Assembly: GCF_035046505.1 (NCBI RefSeq)
Contig: NC_089822.1
Location: forward strand, 267,417,024 to 267,481,023
Reading direction: 5' to 3'
From: Tiliqua scincoides
Lineage: Eukaryota; Chordata; Lepidosauria; Squamata; Scincidae
Length of the DNA stretch: 64,000 nt
A model generated the notes under the pieces. That model was not told where the DNA came from, searched no databases, and saw nothing but the letters and a program-made list of their open reading frames with translations. The position numbers were made by a program, and so were the translations under genes. Below are positions 43,156-57,071 of the stretch, one piece after another (positions within the stretch are counted from its first letter, which is position 1; the number at the start of each line of letters is the position of its first letter).

Positions 43156-43959
43156 GGGGGTGCATGGACCCATATCCATAGGTTCACTTACCTATGGATT
43201 GGGTCTCGGTCCCATCCCCACATGTGCCTCATCCAGAGGTAAGGGAAGTTATGCTCCCCTCTCCTCCAGAGGGTCCTCTGAGCCCTGCAGAGGCCACAGA
43301 TGGTGAAAACGTCTCCTTTCACTCCCAGTGAAAGTTCTCCTTGAAACAGGAAGTGATGTTTTTAATGCCTTATGAGAGCTGGAGGAGAAGGGGTTTTCTG
43401 CTCCTATAAAGAAGTCCCTTCAGTTCCTGCTCTGTCCCAACCATTTCAGTGGTTGTCCTTCTGAACGTTCTCTCCCTCGCCTGGAGTGGGTGTTGTGAGG
43501 CTGAATCTGGGGGGCTAAAGAAAGTTTTGCACTTCCAGAAGGAAGGGGGCAGGGCACAGGAAAACTTCTGCACGGCGAAGGAGAGTGATATGACCAGGAG
43601 GGCAAATAGGTGAGAGCTGAGGCCAATAGCCAGGCCAAAAGGCCAAACACTTCCAGAATGAAGGGGGGAGGGCACAGGGAAACTTCTGCACAGGGAAGGG
43701 AAGCAATATGGGCAGGGGGGTAGGCAGGGAGGAAAAGGCAGCCGGCCCCTGCAAGAGTCACAGCTGGGGTGGAGCTTGATGTCTTTTGCCCATCTTGGGC
43801 CAGTGGAGGCTGCAAAGTGATGAGGCTCTGGAGGAGAGGTCCTTGCAGCAACTCTGGGAGAGCTGTGGTTTGGATACCAATGGCAGGTATTTGTATTAGG
43901 GGTCCAGTCTTGGTTTGCTTTCAACCTGCTGGTCACAACCTCATTGGCGTCATACAGTC
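43156..43959. other. no gene seen; 118-bp tandem pair inside
   Basis: CACTTCCAGAA at 43530 and 43648 begins two similar units 118 bases apart (43530-43765), each with GGGCACAGG and AACTTCTGCAC. The minus-strand open frames across it show the same internal repetition and no domain. Confidence 0.5.
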
Positions 43960-44155
43960 TCATGGGGGGAAGTCATGGCAACCTCATATGAATATCTATA
44001 TGCTATCAAAAGTTATGGCCAATTAACCAGAAAATGAAAACACAACTGCCTTATGGAACAGAAAGTGGATTTTCTTAACTCAAAACTGACCTATGAGACT
44101 GATTGTTCTGAGAGTCAATGAGATGTTATTATGATACAGCAAGGAAAATATTGCA
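43960..44155 (+). repeat. repeat X-like fragment
   Basis: TATCAAAAGTTATGGCCAATTA, CTTATGGAACAGAAAGTGG and CAATGAGATGTTATTATGA match the subfamily at 22300-22440. Confidence 0.5.
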
Positions 44156-44159
44156 CATC

Positions 44160-44330
44160 AGAGAAATCTTATAAATGTTCTGATTGTGGAAAGAGTTTGA
44201 GGTGCAGAAAAACCCTAACAGAACATTAAAATAGTCACACAGGTGGAAACTACATAAGTACTCCAAGTGTGAAAAGAGCTTCAGCCATAGTTTAAGCTTT
44301 CAACTACATGAAAGGACTCATACCAGGTGG
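44160..44330 (+). pseudogene. degenerate zinc-finger 3' fragment
   Basis: AAATCTTATAAATGTTCTGATTG, TGGAAAGAGTTTGAGG and ACTACATGAAAGGACTCATACC follow the last fingers of the other loci, including the degenerate final finger, but with stops and shifts. The following bases (TCCCATGCTGCAGCAAAAGC, GAGCCTTCAATAAT) match the tail and stop region of the family. Confidence 0.7.
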
Positions 44331-44509
44331 GGGGAGATTGTCCCATGCTGCAGCAAAAGCTGGGCTGATGAATTGAGCCTTCAATAATATAGGAGAAGAT
44401 ACCTTGTGACTGTTTGGAAAGTGGATAGTTTCAACCATTGCACAGATGTGGGAGTAAGCAGCAGGTCCACCCTCTCCTTCAGAATGTGCTGAGGACATTC
44501 CAGCAGTGG

Positions 44510-45372
44510 TGCTTCAGGTGAACTACAATTCCCAGGAGGCCTTGCAAATCCCAAATGACCAACAGCTGGCTGCTGCTACTCTATTAAGAGGAGGAAGGCT
44601 ATGAGCTGATCAAAGGCACTGGCTTAGCTGTGCCCTCTGCTCCATCTGGGTGTGGCTGGATCTTGGTCCTTCTGTTGGTCTTAGCTTGGTGGAGATTTGG
44701 GTGAGTGAAAGGAAAGACGTTGCACCTCCAAAGGGGAGACTAGAAAGGCAGGCAGATGGAGAAGCTCCTTTTTCCCACCTTGGACAAAGCAAGAGGAAGA
44801 AGGAGATGGTTGTTTCTATGTTCAAAGTATATAATGGCCTTGCTGTGGGCTCCACTTGAGGGGGGGGGAAAGCTGCATAAAGAATAAAATCTTTATTCTT
44901 TGCATTGAAGTGAAATGACTTCAAAGCAGCCTATGAGGGGTTACTTGAGAGTTTGGACTGGACAGCAATTCCACTGTGCTTGCTAGCCTCTTTAGGGCAG
45001 TGGGGGCGGGGGGTGTATGGGGCCTGGGTTCTAGAATAGATTTCTTACTTTTGACTGCAGTCAAAGAAACCTTCTTCTGTCCTGAAGGGCACGACCTGGT
45101 AATGTGAAAGCTGAAGAAGTCCCAGAGTGGACTCTTCAGCCCATGAAACAGTTGAATGTTTCAACTCTCTAAGGGCCATCTTATTGCAAGGTGTTAGATC
45201 CCTGTTATGAAAACAAGGCAGGGTGTGGGAGGCATCACTTGGACTTCCAAAAGAAGAATCAATCAACTTTGGACAAAGTCTGTCTCTCAAAGGGTCTAAG
45301 AAGATTCAGCATTTGTAGGGAAAGTGGAGTAGGTCCCATCTTGGGTTAAAATGGAACCTCCAGCTCCACAGG
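44510..45372 (-). repeat. repeat Y, antisense, left part (split by CR1)
   Basis: Same order as 37660-38510. It is interrupted at CTCCACAGGCAGTATAC by the CR1 copy and resumes at 46434. Confidence 0.7.
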
Positions 45373-45498
45373 CAGTATACTGGCAGAATGGAATGGAATA
45401 TACAGAATGGAATATACATTCTGCCATTCTGGCAGTATACTGGCAGAATGGAAATATACAGAATGGCAGTATACTGGCAGAATGGAAGTATACTTCCA
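45373..45498 (+). repeat. junction minisatellite at the CR1 5' end
   Basis: CAGTATACTGGCAGAATGG occurs at 45373, 45433 and 45467, with shortened and inverted variants between (CATTCTGCCATTCTGG). CAGTATAC is the end of the target sequence and TGGCAGAATGG the first bases of the truncated CR1. Confidence 0.88.
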
Positions 45499-46433
45499 GA
45501 CTGGCAGAATGGGCAGCAAAATGGCAGATGCGTTTCAGTGTCAGTAAGTGTAAAGTCATGCACATTGGGGCAAAAAATCAAAACTTTAGGTATAGGCTGA
45601 TGGGTTCTGAGCTGTCTGTGACAGATCAGGAGAGAGATCTTGGGGTGGTGGTGGACAGGTCGATGAAAGTGTCGACCCAATGTGCGGCGGCAGTGAAGAA
45701 GGCCAATTCTATGCTTGGGATCATTAGGAAGGGTATTGAGAACAAAACGGCTAATATTATAATGCCGTTGTACAAATCTATGGTAAGGCCACACCTGGAG
45801 TATTGTGTCCAGTTCTGGTCGCTGCATCTCAAAAAAGACATAGTGGAAATGGAAAAGGTGCAAAAGAGCGACTAAGATGATTACGGGGCTGGGGCACCTT
45901 CCTTATGAGGTGCCTACGACATTTGGGCCTCTTCAGCCTAGAAAAGAGACGCCTGAGGGGGGACATGATAGAGACATACAAAATTATGCAGGGGATGGAC
46001 AGAGTGGATAGGGAGATGCTCTTTACACTCTCACATAATACCAGAACCAGGGGACATCCACTAAAATTGAGTGTTGGGCGGGTTAGGACAGACAAAAGAA
46101 AATATTTCTTTACTCAGCATGTGGTCGGTCTGTGGAACTCCTTGCCACAGGATGTGGTGCTGGCGTCTAGCCTAGATGCCTTTAAAAGGGAATTGGACAA
46201 GTTTCTGGAGGAAAAATCCATTACGGGGTACAAGCCATAATGTGTATGCACAATCTCCTGATTTTAGAAATGGGTTATGTCAGAATGCCAGATGCAAGGG
46301 AGGACAGCAGGAGGAGGTCTCTTGTTATCTGGTGTGCTCCCTGGGGCATTTGGTGGGCTTCTGTGAGATACAGGAAGCTGGACTAAATGGGCCTATGGCC
46401 TGATCCAGTGGGGCTGTTCTTATGTTCTTATAC
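45499..46433 (+). mobile_element. CR1 LINE 3' part
   Basis: It starts inside ORF2 (ACTGGCAGAATGGGCAGC) and reads RYRLMGSELSVTD, VRPHLEYCVQFWS, then after a shift near 45870 [22 protein letters not shown] to EEKSITGYKP. The 3' UTR ends TGTTCTTATGTTCTTATAC. It lies inside repeat Y. Confidence 0.93.
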
Positions 46434-46725
46434 CTCTGAGTGGCAGTTGTTGGGGGGGCAACAGTGGGAGAGGGAGCTCCACCCATCTTCTGCCATTCAT
46501 TCCTTTGAGGTATTGGGTAGTCACTGTGCAAAGCAGGTCGAATGGAGTGCAGCTCTGACCCAGCAGGGCAATTCTCACTTGGTTAGGGGTTCCCACATGC
46601 AGACATGTTGTTCCTCAGCAAGATTGTGGCATTGTGTCCCTTCAAGCCATGCCTTGGAGCTATGAGGGGCTTGTTAAGGAAGTGGCAGACTGTCTTGAGA
46701 TGTGTCTCAAGAAATTCGCTCCTGG
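46434..46725 (-). repeat. repeat Y, antisense, right part
   Basis: It resumes at CTCTGAGTGGCAGTTGTTGG, as at 38510, and runs to TGGCAGACTGTCTTGAGATG. Confidence 0.7.
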
Positions 46726-46727
46726 AT

Positions 46728-47010
46728 CAGGCCAAGGGGTCATCTGCTCCTGCTTCCTGTATCTCACAGTGGCCCTCTGGCTGCCTTGGGGAGTGTTCAA
46801 GACGCCCATATCTTCATGCCACTCCCTTGCATCTGGCATGTTGGAGGTAGTCTACTTCTTAAACTTGGAGGTTGTACTTACCCCTCATGGCTTGTAACCA
46901 ATGATGGTCTTTTCCTCCTTAAATCTATCCAGTCCCCTGTTAAAGGCATCTAGGCTAGAAGCCATAATTACATCTTGTGGCAAGGAGTTCCACAGATTAG
47001 TTACATGCTG
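46728..47010 (-). mobile_element. CR1 3' end, antisense
   Basis: GGATCAGGCCAAGGGG, CTTCCTGTATCTCACAGTGG, AATCTATCCAGTCCCCTG and TTGTGGCAAGGAGTTCCAC mark the 3' UTR and end of ORF2. Confidence 0.85.
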
Positions 47011-47205
47011 GGGAACACCTGGAAGGCTGCTTAAACAACCTTCCCTTGGCATTGTCCTCAGTGTGGATGCAGGGGATCCTGTTGGGAAGGCTGCTGAACC
47101 CCCTCAATTCCCACCGGCCACTTCCGGGTGATCTTCTTTCTATTATTTTGCAGACAGAGCTCACATTTGCCATCTTGACCACTCTTTGTTTCTTTCTTTC
47201 TGCAG

Positions 47206-47673
47206 CTTGGTGTTAATTTTGTGAGGTGTCTAATGAAGAAGCAAAACCCCACAGTCCTCTCACTAAAGAAGAGACCAGGAGGAACAGGAAATGCATCTCA
47301 TGACCCGCAGCCCACAGATATTGGTGAAAGCCCTCCACAGTCAGAGGACCCTGTTGCAGGATGGGCAGAGAGATGGGAAGCCCAATGGCAGGAGTTCCTG
47401 GGGAGAGTGAGGTCCCAGGAGGTGCTGGAAGAGGATGCAATCTGGCATGAGGCTAAGGTCTTGTTGGCCTCCTTCGAGCAACAGACAAAAACCTGCAGGG
47501 GTCCCAAGGAAGAGTGGGCCAAGAAGCACACAACACAGCTGACCCTTGCTGCCCTCCCACTGGAGTTGCGGACCTGGCTTGGGGAATGTGGCCTGCAGAC
47601 CTGCTCCAAGGCAGAGACGCTGGTCAAAGCTCTCTTGTGGAGGAAGCAGGAGTCCTTGAGGCGGGGAAGGCAG
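47206..47673 (+). pseudogene. plus-strand SCAN-zinc-finger gene, exon 1
   Basis: The acceptor TTTCTTTCTGCAG ends at 47205. ATG is at 47233 and the coding part gives 147 codons to CAG before GTGAGT. The first in-frame codon of the longer open frame is GTG, so 47233 is preferred. It reads WAERWEAQWQEFL, LLASFEQQTKTCRGPKEEW, then LPLELRTWLGECG and AETLVKALLWRKQE. As in the minus-strand sister, the central SCAN helices are missing. This exon itself is intact; the gene is broken in exon 3. An upstream non-coding exon is implied by the acceptor but was not found. Confidence 0.82.
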
Positions 47674-48708
47674 GTGAGTGGTTTCCCTTGCTCATTGGTC
47701 TGAGCCACAGTGGTTGCTGCCTCTGTCCACTTGTTCCAGGCTGTGGGTTGGACTGGATGACCTTGTGGGCCACTTCCAACTCTAGGATTCTATCAGTGGG
47801 ACTGTCAGATGTCATTGCCTGGGTTAAGTGGTGTCTCCCTTGTCACTAGTGTTTGCCTGAAGGAATCTTCCTCGGTGCTCTGAGGCTTGGCGATTTGTAT
47901 GTGTACATGAGATAGATATGTAGCTAGCAAGACTTTCAAAAATTGGAATGCCTGAAATGTGTGGCCCTTCTTGACCAGGTGCTCCTTGAAGTTGCCTCCT
48001 TTCTCTCTCTGTCTTCAAGCGGCCTCAGTCCCCTTGTTCATTTTCTGGCTGGACAGCCGTGGCCCATTCTTGAGGTCACTTGATGTGGGTTGCACCAGCA
48101 GCAGATGACGAGGAGGCCAAGTGGGGTAAGGGTTTTGATTGGGATTTGTAGCACAGAGGTAGTAGACCTGAGATGGCATCAGGTGGCATTCTGACCCAAA
48201 CGTTAACTCTTGGGCAGGTTTGTATGGCTGCAAGTTGTCCAGGTACCCAGTTCCAATTTGGTCACGCTGCCCTTATGCTGGCTGAGAGTCCTGCTTCCAT
48301 ATGAACCTGCCCGTGGGTTAATGTGTGAGACAGAGGTTCTCTTCCATGCCCCAATACCATCCAGACTGCATCCAACTGGGATGTGGTAGAGAGTTTCCTC
48401 TGCTGCAAGCCCAAGATTGGGGAACACCCTCCTGAGGAGACCCTGCCTCACTCCTCACTCGGGAGACTCCTCTTTGAACTGGTGTGTTGGGGCTGCACAT
48501 TCCTGTGGATATTTGTGATGTGCTGGTGTTGTGCCTGGTTTGTGTTGGCTGCCTGGAGTGCTGACCATGAAATGGAAAAAGGTTGGTTAAAAATACACTT
48601 TCAGGGAGAAGGTCCATTATTCAGTCAATCAATTCTGAGTTTGGGATTGTGAGTCTCTTGGCCAAGGACTATGGGTGAAACTACGGCCAGTAAGTAGGCA
48701 GCGGTTGA

Positions 48709-50277
<1,569 letters not shown>

Positions 50278-51397
50278 ACATGAATGAAGTCACACAGGGC
50301 AGGGGGAGACCATCCCATGCTGTAGCAAGAGCTTGGGTGAGGAATTGAGCCGTGAATAATGCAGGAGCAGATGCCACGTGACTGTCTGGGACATGGATAC
50401 AGTTTCAAGCACAGCACAGTAATTCCTTCCTCTGTTTTAAAGAACCCACCCAGTGATGCAAATCCCATCTGAATCTCCCAGTACCCTGATCAATCTGGGG
50501 ACCTGCATTTCTGAAACTCTCAAGGTACACAGGCTAAGTGGTTGTCCTGTATGGATCTCGCAGCCTAATTGTTTCCAGTGCCTGGGCAGTTCTTAATGGA
50601 ATGTTTTAGCTGATTGTTTCATTGGTTTGTGTGCTCCAATTGCCCTTTTATTCCTTCTAGGAGGAAACCAGAGAGATTTTAGCATTTCCGCTGTACATCT
50701 GCAGCCAGAGAGGCTCCTCACAGAAGTCCTGCTATGCAAAGATGGACCAGTGCAGGCTCTACTGGTATCTGGGCTGCATTAGATTCTAGGGAAATCTGAC
50801 AGTGAGTGAAATTTGAATCCACCTCTTTGATATGGAAACAAAAGTCCTTCCAATCAGTAGAAATGCACATTGTGTTTTAGACATTGTGTTCTGTCCAAAT
50901 CAAGTTTCAAGCTGCATTGGACATTTTTTAAAATCTGGGATATAAATATTTTACCTTAGAAATTAATAGGAGTAATTGTGAGATACACATTTTATCTGGT
51001 AATTGCTTATCTTAAGTTCTCTGCTTTCTAATAAATTTGTGTGTGTTTTCCTCTACATCTCTTTATCGCCCAAGAAAGATTCATTTGAAAATGATGTTCA
51101 TTTTGGAGGGGGAACTTTTCTGCGCTTAAACGTACCTGGTCTTGAACTTTGATGGTTCTGATGTGAGCTGTTCAGAGACACTAACCTTTTTGGCTACTCT
51201 GAGACCTGGGAAGAGTGCTAGTTCTGCAGCATCTTGTACACACTGGGGGTAGTAGAATATCAGGAAAAGCATTGCAGGAGCCACAAGGTGCCAATTTACA
51301 TGGCCTCTCACACTCTCCTGTGGAGCCATTCAGGGTAACAGCTCTTAGGCAAGTGTAAAATGAATATATCTAAAATTAATTTTATGTTTTGAATGTT
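50278..51397 (+). other. 3' UTR and flank of plus-strand SCAN-zinc-finger gene
   Basis: Uninterrupted counterpart of 6731-6941 plus 9480-10289. It shows the empty CR1 site near 50573-50590. Confidence 0.7.
51030..51035 (+). terminator. poly(A) signal, plus-strand gene
   Basis: AATAAA in TTTCTAATAAATTTGTGTGTG, about 755 bases after the end of the finger exon. Confidence 0.65.
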
Positions 51398-52705
51398 ACT
51401 CTTAAAGATGGGTGATAAAGTACTTAAAAAATGGCAGAATATGATTAATTCCTTTTGTATTTGTAATAAAAGACCGAGAATAAGTAAGAACTTATGGTAT
51501 TTATCACAGAAGGAAGGAGGACTAGAACTGCCAAATTTAAAGCTATACTATGCAGCAAATCAATTGAGACATGTGCCTGAAATTATTATGAATAGCAATA
51601 AGCTAATTTGGATTAATTGGGAGTTAGATAATAGTTTAGGAGAGATTGAAAGCTATTTTTTTAAAAGAGAATAAGGAATTACAGCCCAAATCTATCCACA
51701 CTTTCCTGGGAGAAAGCCCCACTGATTCTAATGGGACTTGCTTCTGAGTAGACATGCATAGGATTGGACTGTTAGCAAAATTATGAACCCTTTCTTACAA
51801 AGTTTGATGTATTGTTGGATGAGTTATAGGGCTGTATTGAGTCCAGTTATCTCACCATTTAGTGCAGTGACGGATGTAGGAGGGTTTCCAGGAAATCTGA
51901 AGAATTTAAAAAAGAAATTGAGGGAACAGACAGCAATAAGACTTAGAGATTGGATGGAGAAGATGAGTAGTAAAGAACAAATCAAGATTAAGCTGGAAGG
52001 GGAGAGAAGCATTTCTTGGTTAAACATCAATCAGCTAATTAAATGGAATAGGGATTGGGGGAAAGCATGGGGAGTAGAGAAAGTTAACAAAGTGTGAAGA
52101 GAAAAGGAGAAAGAAAATGAAGTTAAAAATAGGAAAGGGATAATAAGTAAGATATGTACAATATATTGTTGGTAGCGGGTAAAAATTTTAATGGTCTTAA
52201 GAAGGTTTGGCAAAGAGTTAAATGAGGAGTTAAGTAATGAAATTTGGAAAGGTTTATGGAATAAAAGAATAATGAAGAATTTATCTATTAGAATTAAGGA
52301 AAATTGTTATGAATCTATATGGAGATGGTATTTAACACCTGTAAAATTGAATCAGAGCAATAACGATATAAGAAATGTGTGCTGGAAATGTAAAAAAGAG
52401 ATTGGCACTTACTTTCATATGTGGTAGTCCTGTGAAATAATGAAAGGAAGATTGGGCAATGATATCTAGAGAGGTTAATGAAATGTTTGTTAAGAGTATA
52501 CAGATAAGCCCAATGATGGCTTTGATGAATGTGTTTAGTAATGAAGATATGGAAATGGGAAAGAGGAATGAATCCTGGTGATGGTAACTGCTGCAAGACT
52601 GGAGTTTGCTAGGAATTAGAAAGGAGATAGAAATGTGAATATTGAGGAATGGTACAAGGAAATGTGGAATACAGCAATAAATGACAAATTAACATGTGAG
52701 TTGAA
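51398..52705 (+). mobile_element. L1 LINE ORF2 C-terminal remnant (copy 2)
   Basis: Frames at 51393-51674 (RPRISKNLWYLSQKEGGLELPNLKLYYAANQLRH split over the text), 51783-52097 (MNPFLQSLMYCWMSYRAVLS) and 52191-52427 (CWKCKKEIGTYFHMW) follow the order of L1-type ORF2 C-termini. It is stop-containing and old, and is the uninterrupted partner of 10290-12550. Confidence 0.78.
51682..51771. mobile_element. 90-bp palindromic MITE (copy 2)
   Basis: It starts CAGCCCAAATCTATCCACAC and ends GCATAGGATTGGACTG; TTA lies on both sides (51679-51681 and 51772-51774). It sits at the same site as the copy at 11007, so it predates the duplication. Confidence 0.78.
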
Positions 52706-52710
52706 AGCAG

Positions 52711-53375
52711 TGGCATAGACAGCAGGGGACAGTCCGCCCCGGGTACCACGCTTGGAGGGGTGACACCACAAGTACCCCAACATCGCTAACATTACGAAGG
52801 TTGGAAGTAACCCCATCATGCCATATACCATTGGATGTGGAATATCCAGCGGAATGCAGTGCAAAAATCCAGAGTGAAATATCTCCTTTCCATCAAAGGT
52901 TATGTTCAAAAAAGCAGAAACCGAAAAATGCATGGAGCTCTATGGAAAGTGAAACTGAGCCATATTGCGTGTTTCCTCATGAGGAGGCAAGCTTGCCCTA
53001 GTCCATCGGAAAGGGCATGCTGAGAGGAATCCAACAACACCAGAATGGTTCCTATCCAATGAAAGCAGCCCCCAAAAAACACCCAAGAAGGAAGTCCCTC
53101 CCCCAGCAGATGAATATATTGAGCCCTATGGAAAGCGAAAGGAAGCCACATAGGCTCGTTTACCTGCGAGTAGGCAAGCGTACCCTAGTTCCTGGTCAAG
53201 TTGGGCACAGGGGAGTGCAAGGCTAGCCACATGGTCCCAATCTGATTAAAGTGGAGCTCAACAAATGCTCCAGCAGGCAGCCTCCACCCCCAAAGAATAA
53301 AACAGGCTTCACCTGTAAGGTGAATTTTTACTTGTATTTAGACTTGTAAAGCTGGGTGAGTCCTGATAGTGCTAT
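52711..53375 (+). repeat. repeat X, copy 2
   Basis: Partner of 12551-13330, without the local 100-base doubling. It starts CAGTGGCATAGACAGCAGG. Confidence 0.65.
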
Positions 53376-53383
53376 GCTTAATC

Positions 53384-53478
53384 TCCCCCCCCTCCAAGCC
53401 TGGATCCCCCCAATCTCTTTTTCTCCCCCCCAAGCCTGGACCCCCCCCAATCTCCCTTTCTCCCCCCCTCCAAGCCTT
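53384..53478 (+). repeat. C-rich minisatellite (copy 2)
   Basis: About three units of CCCCCCAAGCCTGGACCCCC type, one fewer than at 13331-13462. Confidence 0.75.
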
Positions 53479-54930
53479 GGCCCTGCGTACACTAAAACAG
53501 AGACTTCAGGCATGTTGTTGCGTCCCTGGAAGCCCTGAGGGAACCAGGACTCACAAAATGGAGTCCTTGAGGCTCCCCTCAGCAAGCGCTGTGGAGAAGG
53601 GTGAGACTTGGAGTGTGGGGCAGGCTGGGGCCAGATTGCTTTCAAGCCTGCCTGCCCCTCAGCATGCCAGGCACAGAGCAGGGTCGACAGGAGGTCTGCC
53701 AGCTCCCGAACCCTCCACCTCACTGCTTGAGACGAGATGTGTCAAGATGCAGGATGTGGGGCCTCATCAGGGACGACTCAGCTGGCAGCCTCGTGCCTTC
53801 TCAGGAGTGTGGCCTCCACCCTGATGGCACAGGCTGAAAACCCCTCAGCTGAGATGCTGAGAGGGATGTGCCAGGCAGGAGCTGAACAGTCCTCTAACCG
53901 CAGTAGCAGCTGCTGAGGGGAAAATTCTGAGGCAAAATCCCCCCCCCCCAACATTGAGGGAATTAGTACTTGGGGGGGAAGCTCAACAGCTGGCTCAGGC
54001 TCAGAAGGGATCGAAACAGCATTGGGCCAGCGATCTCTGGAGGGTGGCCACAGCTGTGGCCGAGCTGGAGGAGACACTGGCCTGAATCATGGTCGTTAAT
54101 TCCTCTCAGCTGTAGAGGCAGTGGCTGGACTTGGGTCTCAGATACCTCTCTAGAGGGGTTTGCCTCTAGAATCTTCGCTATGGGCCTGGTGGGAAGAGCT
54201 AGAGTAAGAACACAAACGTTCTTTCCCATCAGAGAACTCACACTAGAGAGAAGTCTTAAAGAGGCACCAGTAAATCTGTTGATGTTTGGAGTGTGCAAAG
54301 TGTCAGGAAATGCAGCTCTTTGTCCAAACACAGAAGAGATATTCAAGATCCTGAACTTTGTCCAGATGTAGCACAGTCACAATGCTCAGAGAGTGGCGAA
54401 ACCAGGCCTGATTCCATGCCAGGGAATCCATAAGAGGCACTGAGGAGAGCCAGAATCGGAGCCCAACAGACACTGCAGAGGGAGAGATGTGTTGGAGGGG
54501 CTGCACTCTGTCCACTCCTGCCCTGCTTCCTGGGTTGGAAGAGAGCAGCAGGTTCCCAGTGCTGCAGCCCAGCAATTTTCACATTTTTTCAAAGTACACT
54601 GACAAGGCACTAACATTGTCAAGGCACACCATTCTGCTGGAGGGGGCTCACATTCCCCAACAAGGTTGGAGCTGAGTGACCTGATTCCAAGACCACTGTG
54701 TATGTCACCACTGACCTTGACTCTCTGCTGCTGTTTCACTTCCTACTTGTCATTTTGGTAACACCTGAAGCCCCAACTCAGGACCTTCCCTGTGCACCAG
54801 TGTGTATAACAACCAGTGAGGCTGCCTCAACACTATCAGATCACTGACCCACCCAGCATTCAGCCCTATGCACTGATCCTACCAGCCTTCAGCAGTAAAC
54901 CTGGAGAACCAACACAATTTGTTCCTCCTT
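53479..54930. other. no gene seen; duplicate of 13463-16599
   Basis: Colinear with the other copy except that sequence equivalent to 14060-14760 and 14868-15850 is absent. The open frames are shared because the duplication is recent; none has a recognisable domain. Confidence 0.55.
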
Positions 54931-55725
54931 CCCACCTGGCTATGTTCAAATTGTATAATGGCTTTTCTGTAGGCTCCACCTGAGAGCTGCAGAATGGAGG
55001 GGGGAAAATCTGCACTGTCTTTATTCTTTGCATTGTAGTGAAATGACTTCAAAGCAGCCTATGTGGGGTTACTCGAGAGTTTGGACAGCAATTCCACTGT
55101 GCTTGCCAACCTGTTGTGTTTTGGGGGGGGGGGCGGTGTTGTATGGGGCCTGGTTCTAGAATAGATTTCTTACCTTTGACTGCAGTCAAAGAAACCTTCT
55201 TCTTTCTGAAAGCTGAAGTCCCAGTGTGGACTCTTCAGCCCATGAAACAGTTGACCATTTCAATTCTCTAAGGGCCATCTTATTGCAAGGTGTTAGATCC
55301 CTGTGATGAAAACAAGGCAGGGTGTGGGAGGCATCACTTGGACTACCAAAATCAATCAACTTTTGACAAAGTCTGTCTCTTAAAGGTTCTAATAGGATTT
55401 AGCACTTGTAGAGAAAGAGGAGGGGGCTCTTCTTGTGTTAAAATGGAACCTCCAGCTCCACAAGCAGTGTACCTCAGAATGCCCATTGTTACAGAGCTCC
55501 ACCCATGTTCTGCTGTTGATTCCTTTGAGTCATTGGGTGGTCACTGTGCAAAGCAGGTTGGATGGAGCACAGCTCTGACCCAGCAGGGCAATTCTCACAT
55601 GGATATGGGTTCCCATATGCAGACATGTTGTTCTTCAGCAAGATTGTGGCATTGTGTCCCTTCTAGTCATTACTTTGAGCTATAAGGGGCTTGTAAGGAA
55701 GTGGGAGACTGTCCTGAGATGTGTC
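54931..55725 (-). repeat. repeat Y (duplicate copy 2)
   Basis: Partner of 16600-17400, with the same landmarks (GACTTCAAAGCAGCCTATG, AAAATGGAACCTCCAGCTCC). Confidence 0.7.
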
Positions 55726-55732
55726 TCAAGGG

Positions 55733-55966
55733 ATTGGACAAATTTCTGGAGGAAAAATCCATCACAGGTTACAAGCCAGGATGTGCATGTGCAACCTCCT
55801 GATTTTAGGAATGGGCTGTCAGAATGCCAGGTGCAAGGGAGGGCACCAGGATGAGGTTATCTGGTGTGCTCCCTGGGGCATTTGGTGGGCTGCTGTGAGA
55901 TACAGGAAGCTGGACTAGATGGGCCTCTGGCCTGATGCATCAGGGCTCTTCTTATGTTCTCAATGA
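55733..55966 (+). mobile_element. CR1 3' end (duplicate copy 2)
   Basis: Partner of 17401-17655 with small internal losses (for example in TCTCTTGTTATCTGG, now GGTTATCTGG). Confidence 0.9.
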
Positions 55967-57071
55967 CTCCAACAGCAAGTGGGAGAGGCCACGTACATGG
56001 CGTGCTGCGGCATCTGGAATATTTATCCTGCCGTCCCCAGCTATGCTACTGCTCCCCACATTTACAAGATGCTGCACAACTGGAACTCTCCCAAGGTCTG
56101 CTCTGAACAGGCAACATCCAAACCATCAGAGTTCAAGACCAGGTGCTTTTAAGTGCAGAAATGTTTACCATCCAAGAATGAACATCCTTTCAAATGAATC
56201 ATTCTCCATTTTGTGCAAACTGCTGATGGATGAATGAACTTCTGCTCGCTCAAGGGAGAAACTACACGTCAGGTGAAGTTTCAGCAGCACTGATTCCTTT
56301 GGCAACGGAATAAAGAAGATACATAGAGAAAAAAATACACAAGTTTATTATTCGTAAGCAGAGACTTTCCAATATCAACACGAGCAAGTACCAGATAAAA
56401 TGGGTACCTCAAAACCAGTTGCTCCCATTTATTTCTAAGGTAAAAAGTTTATATCCCAATTACTGATTTTAAAATAGTCCAACCCTGCTTGAAACCTAGA
56501 TTAGAAATAAGACAATCAACTTATAAAACAGTTTACACTTCCACTGACTGCAAAACTGTTTTTTCCATGTCATCAAACAGCTGAATTGAATCTTCACACA
56601 CAGTCCTCTGCCAGATTTCCTTAAAATCTAATTCAGCCAAGTTAGCAGAAAAGCAGAACTCCCATCTTTGAACAGCTTCACTGCTGTAAGGAAGTCTCAA
56701 TGGCTGTAGTTAAACAGTGGAAAAAGCTAAAAATTCTCTGGTTTTCTCCAGGGATTTCTAAAAAGAATAAAAATACAGTTAAAATACACAAACCAGTGAA
56801 ACTATCAACTAAAACATTTCACTAAAAAACTAGCCAGACACCACAAATCTTTAGGCTGCAAGTTCCATACAGCACATCCATTTAGCCTGTGCAGCTACTG
56901 TGCGAGGTTCAGAATGCAGGACCCTAATCTGATCAGGGAACTGGGAGATTCAGGTGGGAATTTCACCACTGGATTTTCAGACAGGGTTCTTTAAAATACA
57001 GGAAGGAATTGCTGTGCTCTGCTTGAAACTGTACCCATGTCCCAGACAGTCATGTGGCATCTTTTCCTGCA
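55967..57071 (-). other. 3' UTR and flank of truncated minus-strand zinc-finger copy
   Basis: Matches 17656-18756 line by line. Confidence 0.65.
56344..56349 (-). terminator. poly(A) signal, truncated minus-strand copy
   Basis: AATAAA on the minus strand, colinear with 18037-18042. Confidence 0.6.
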
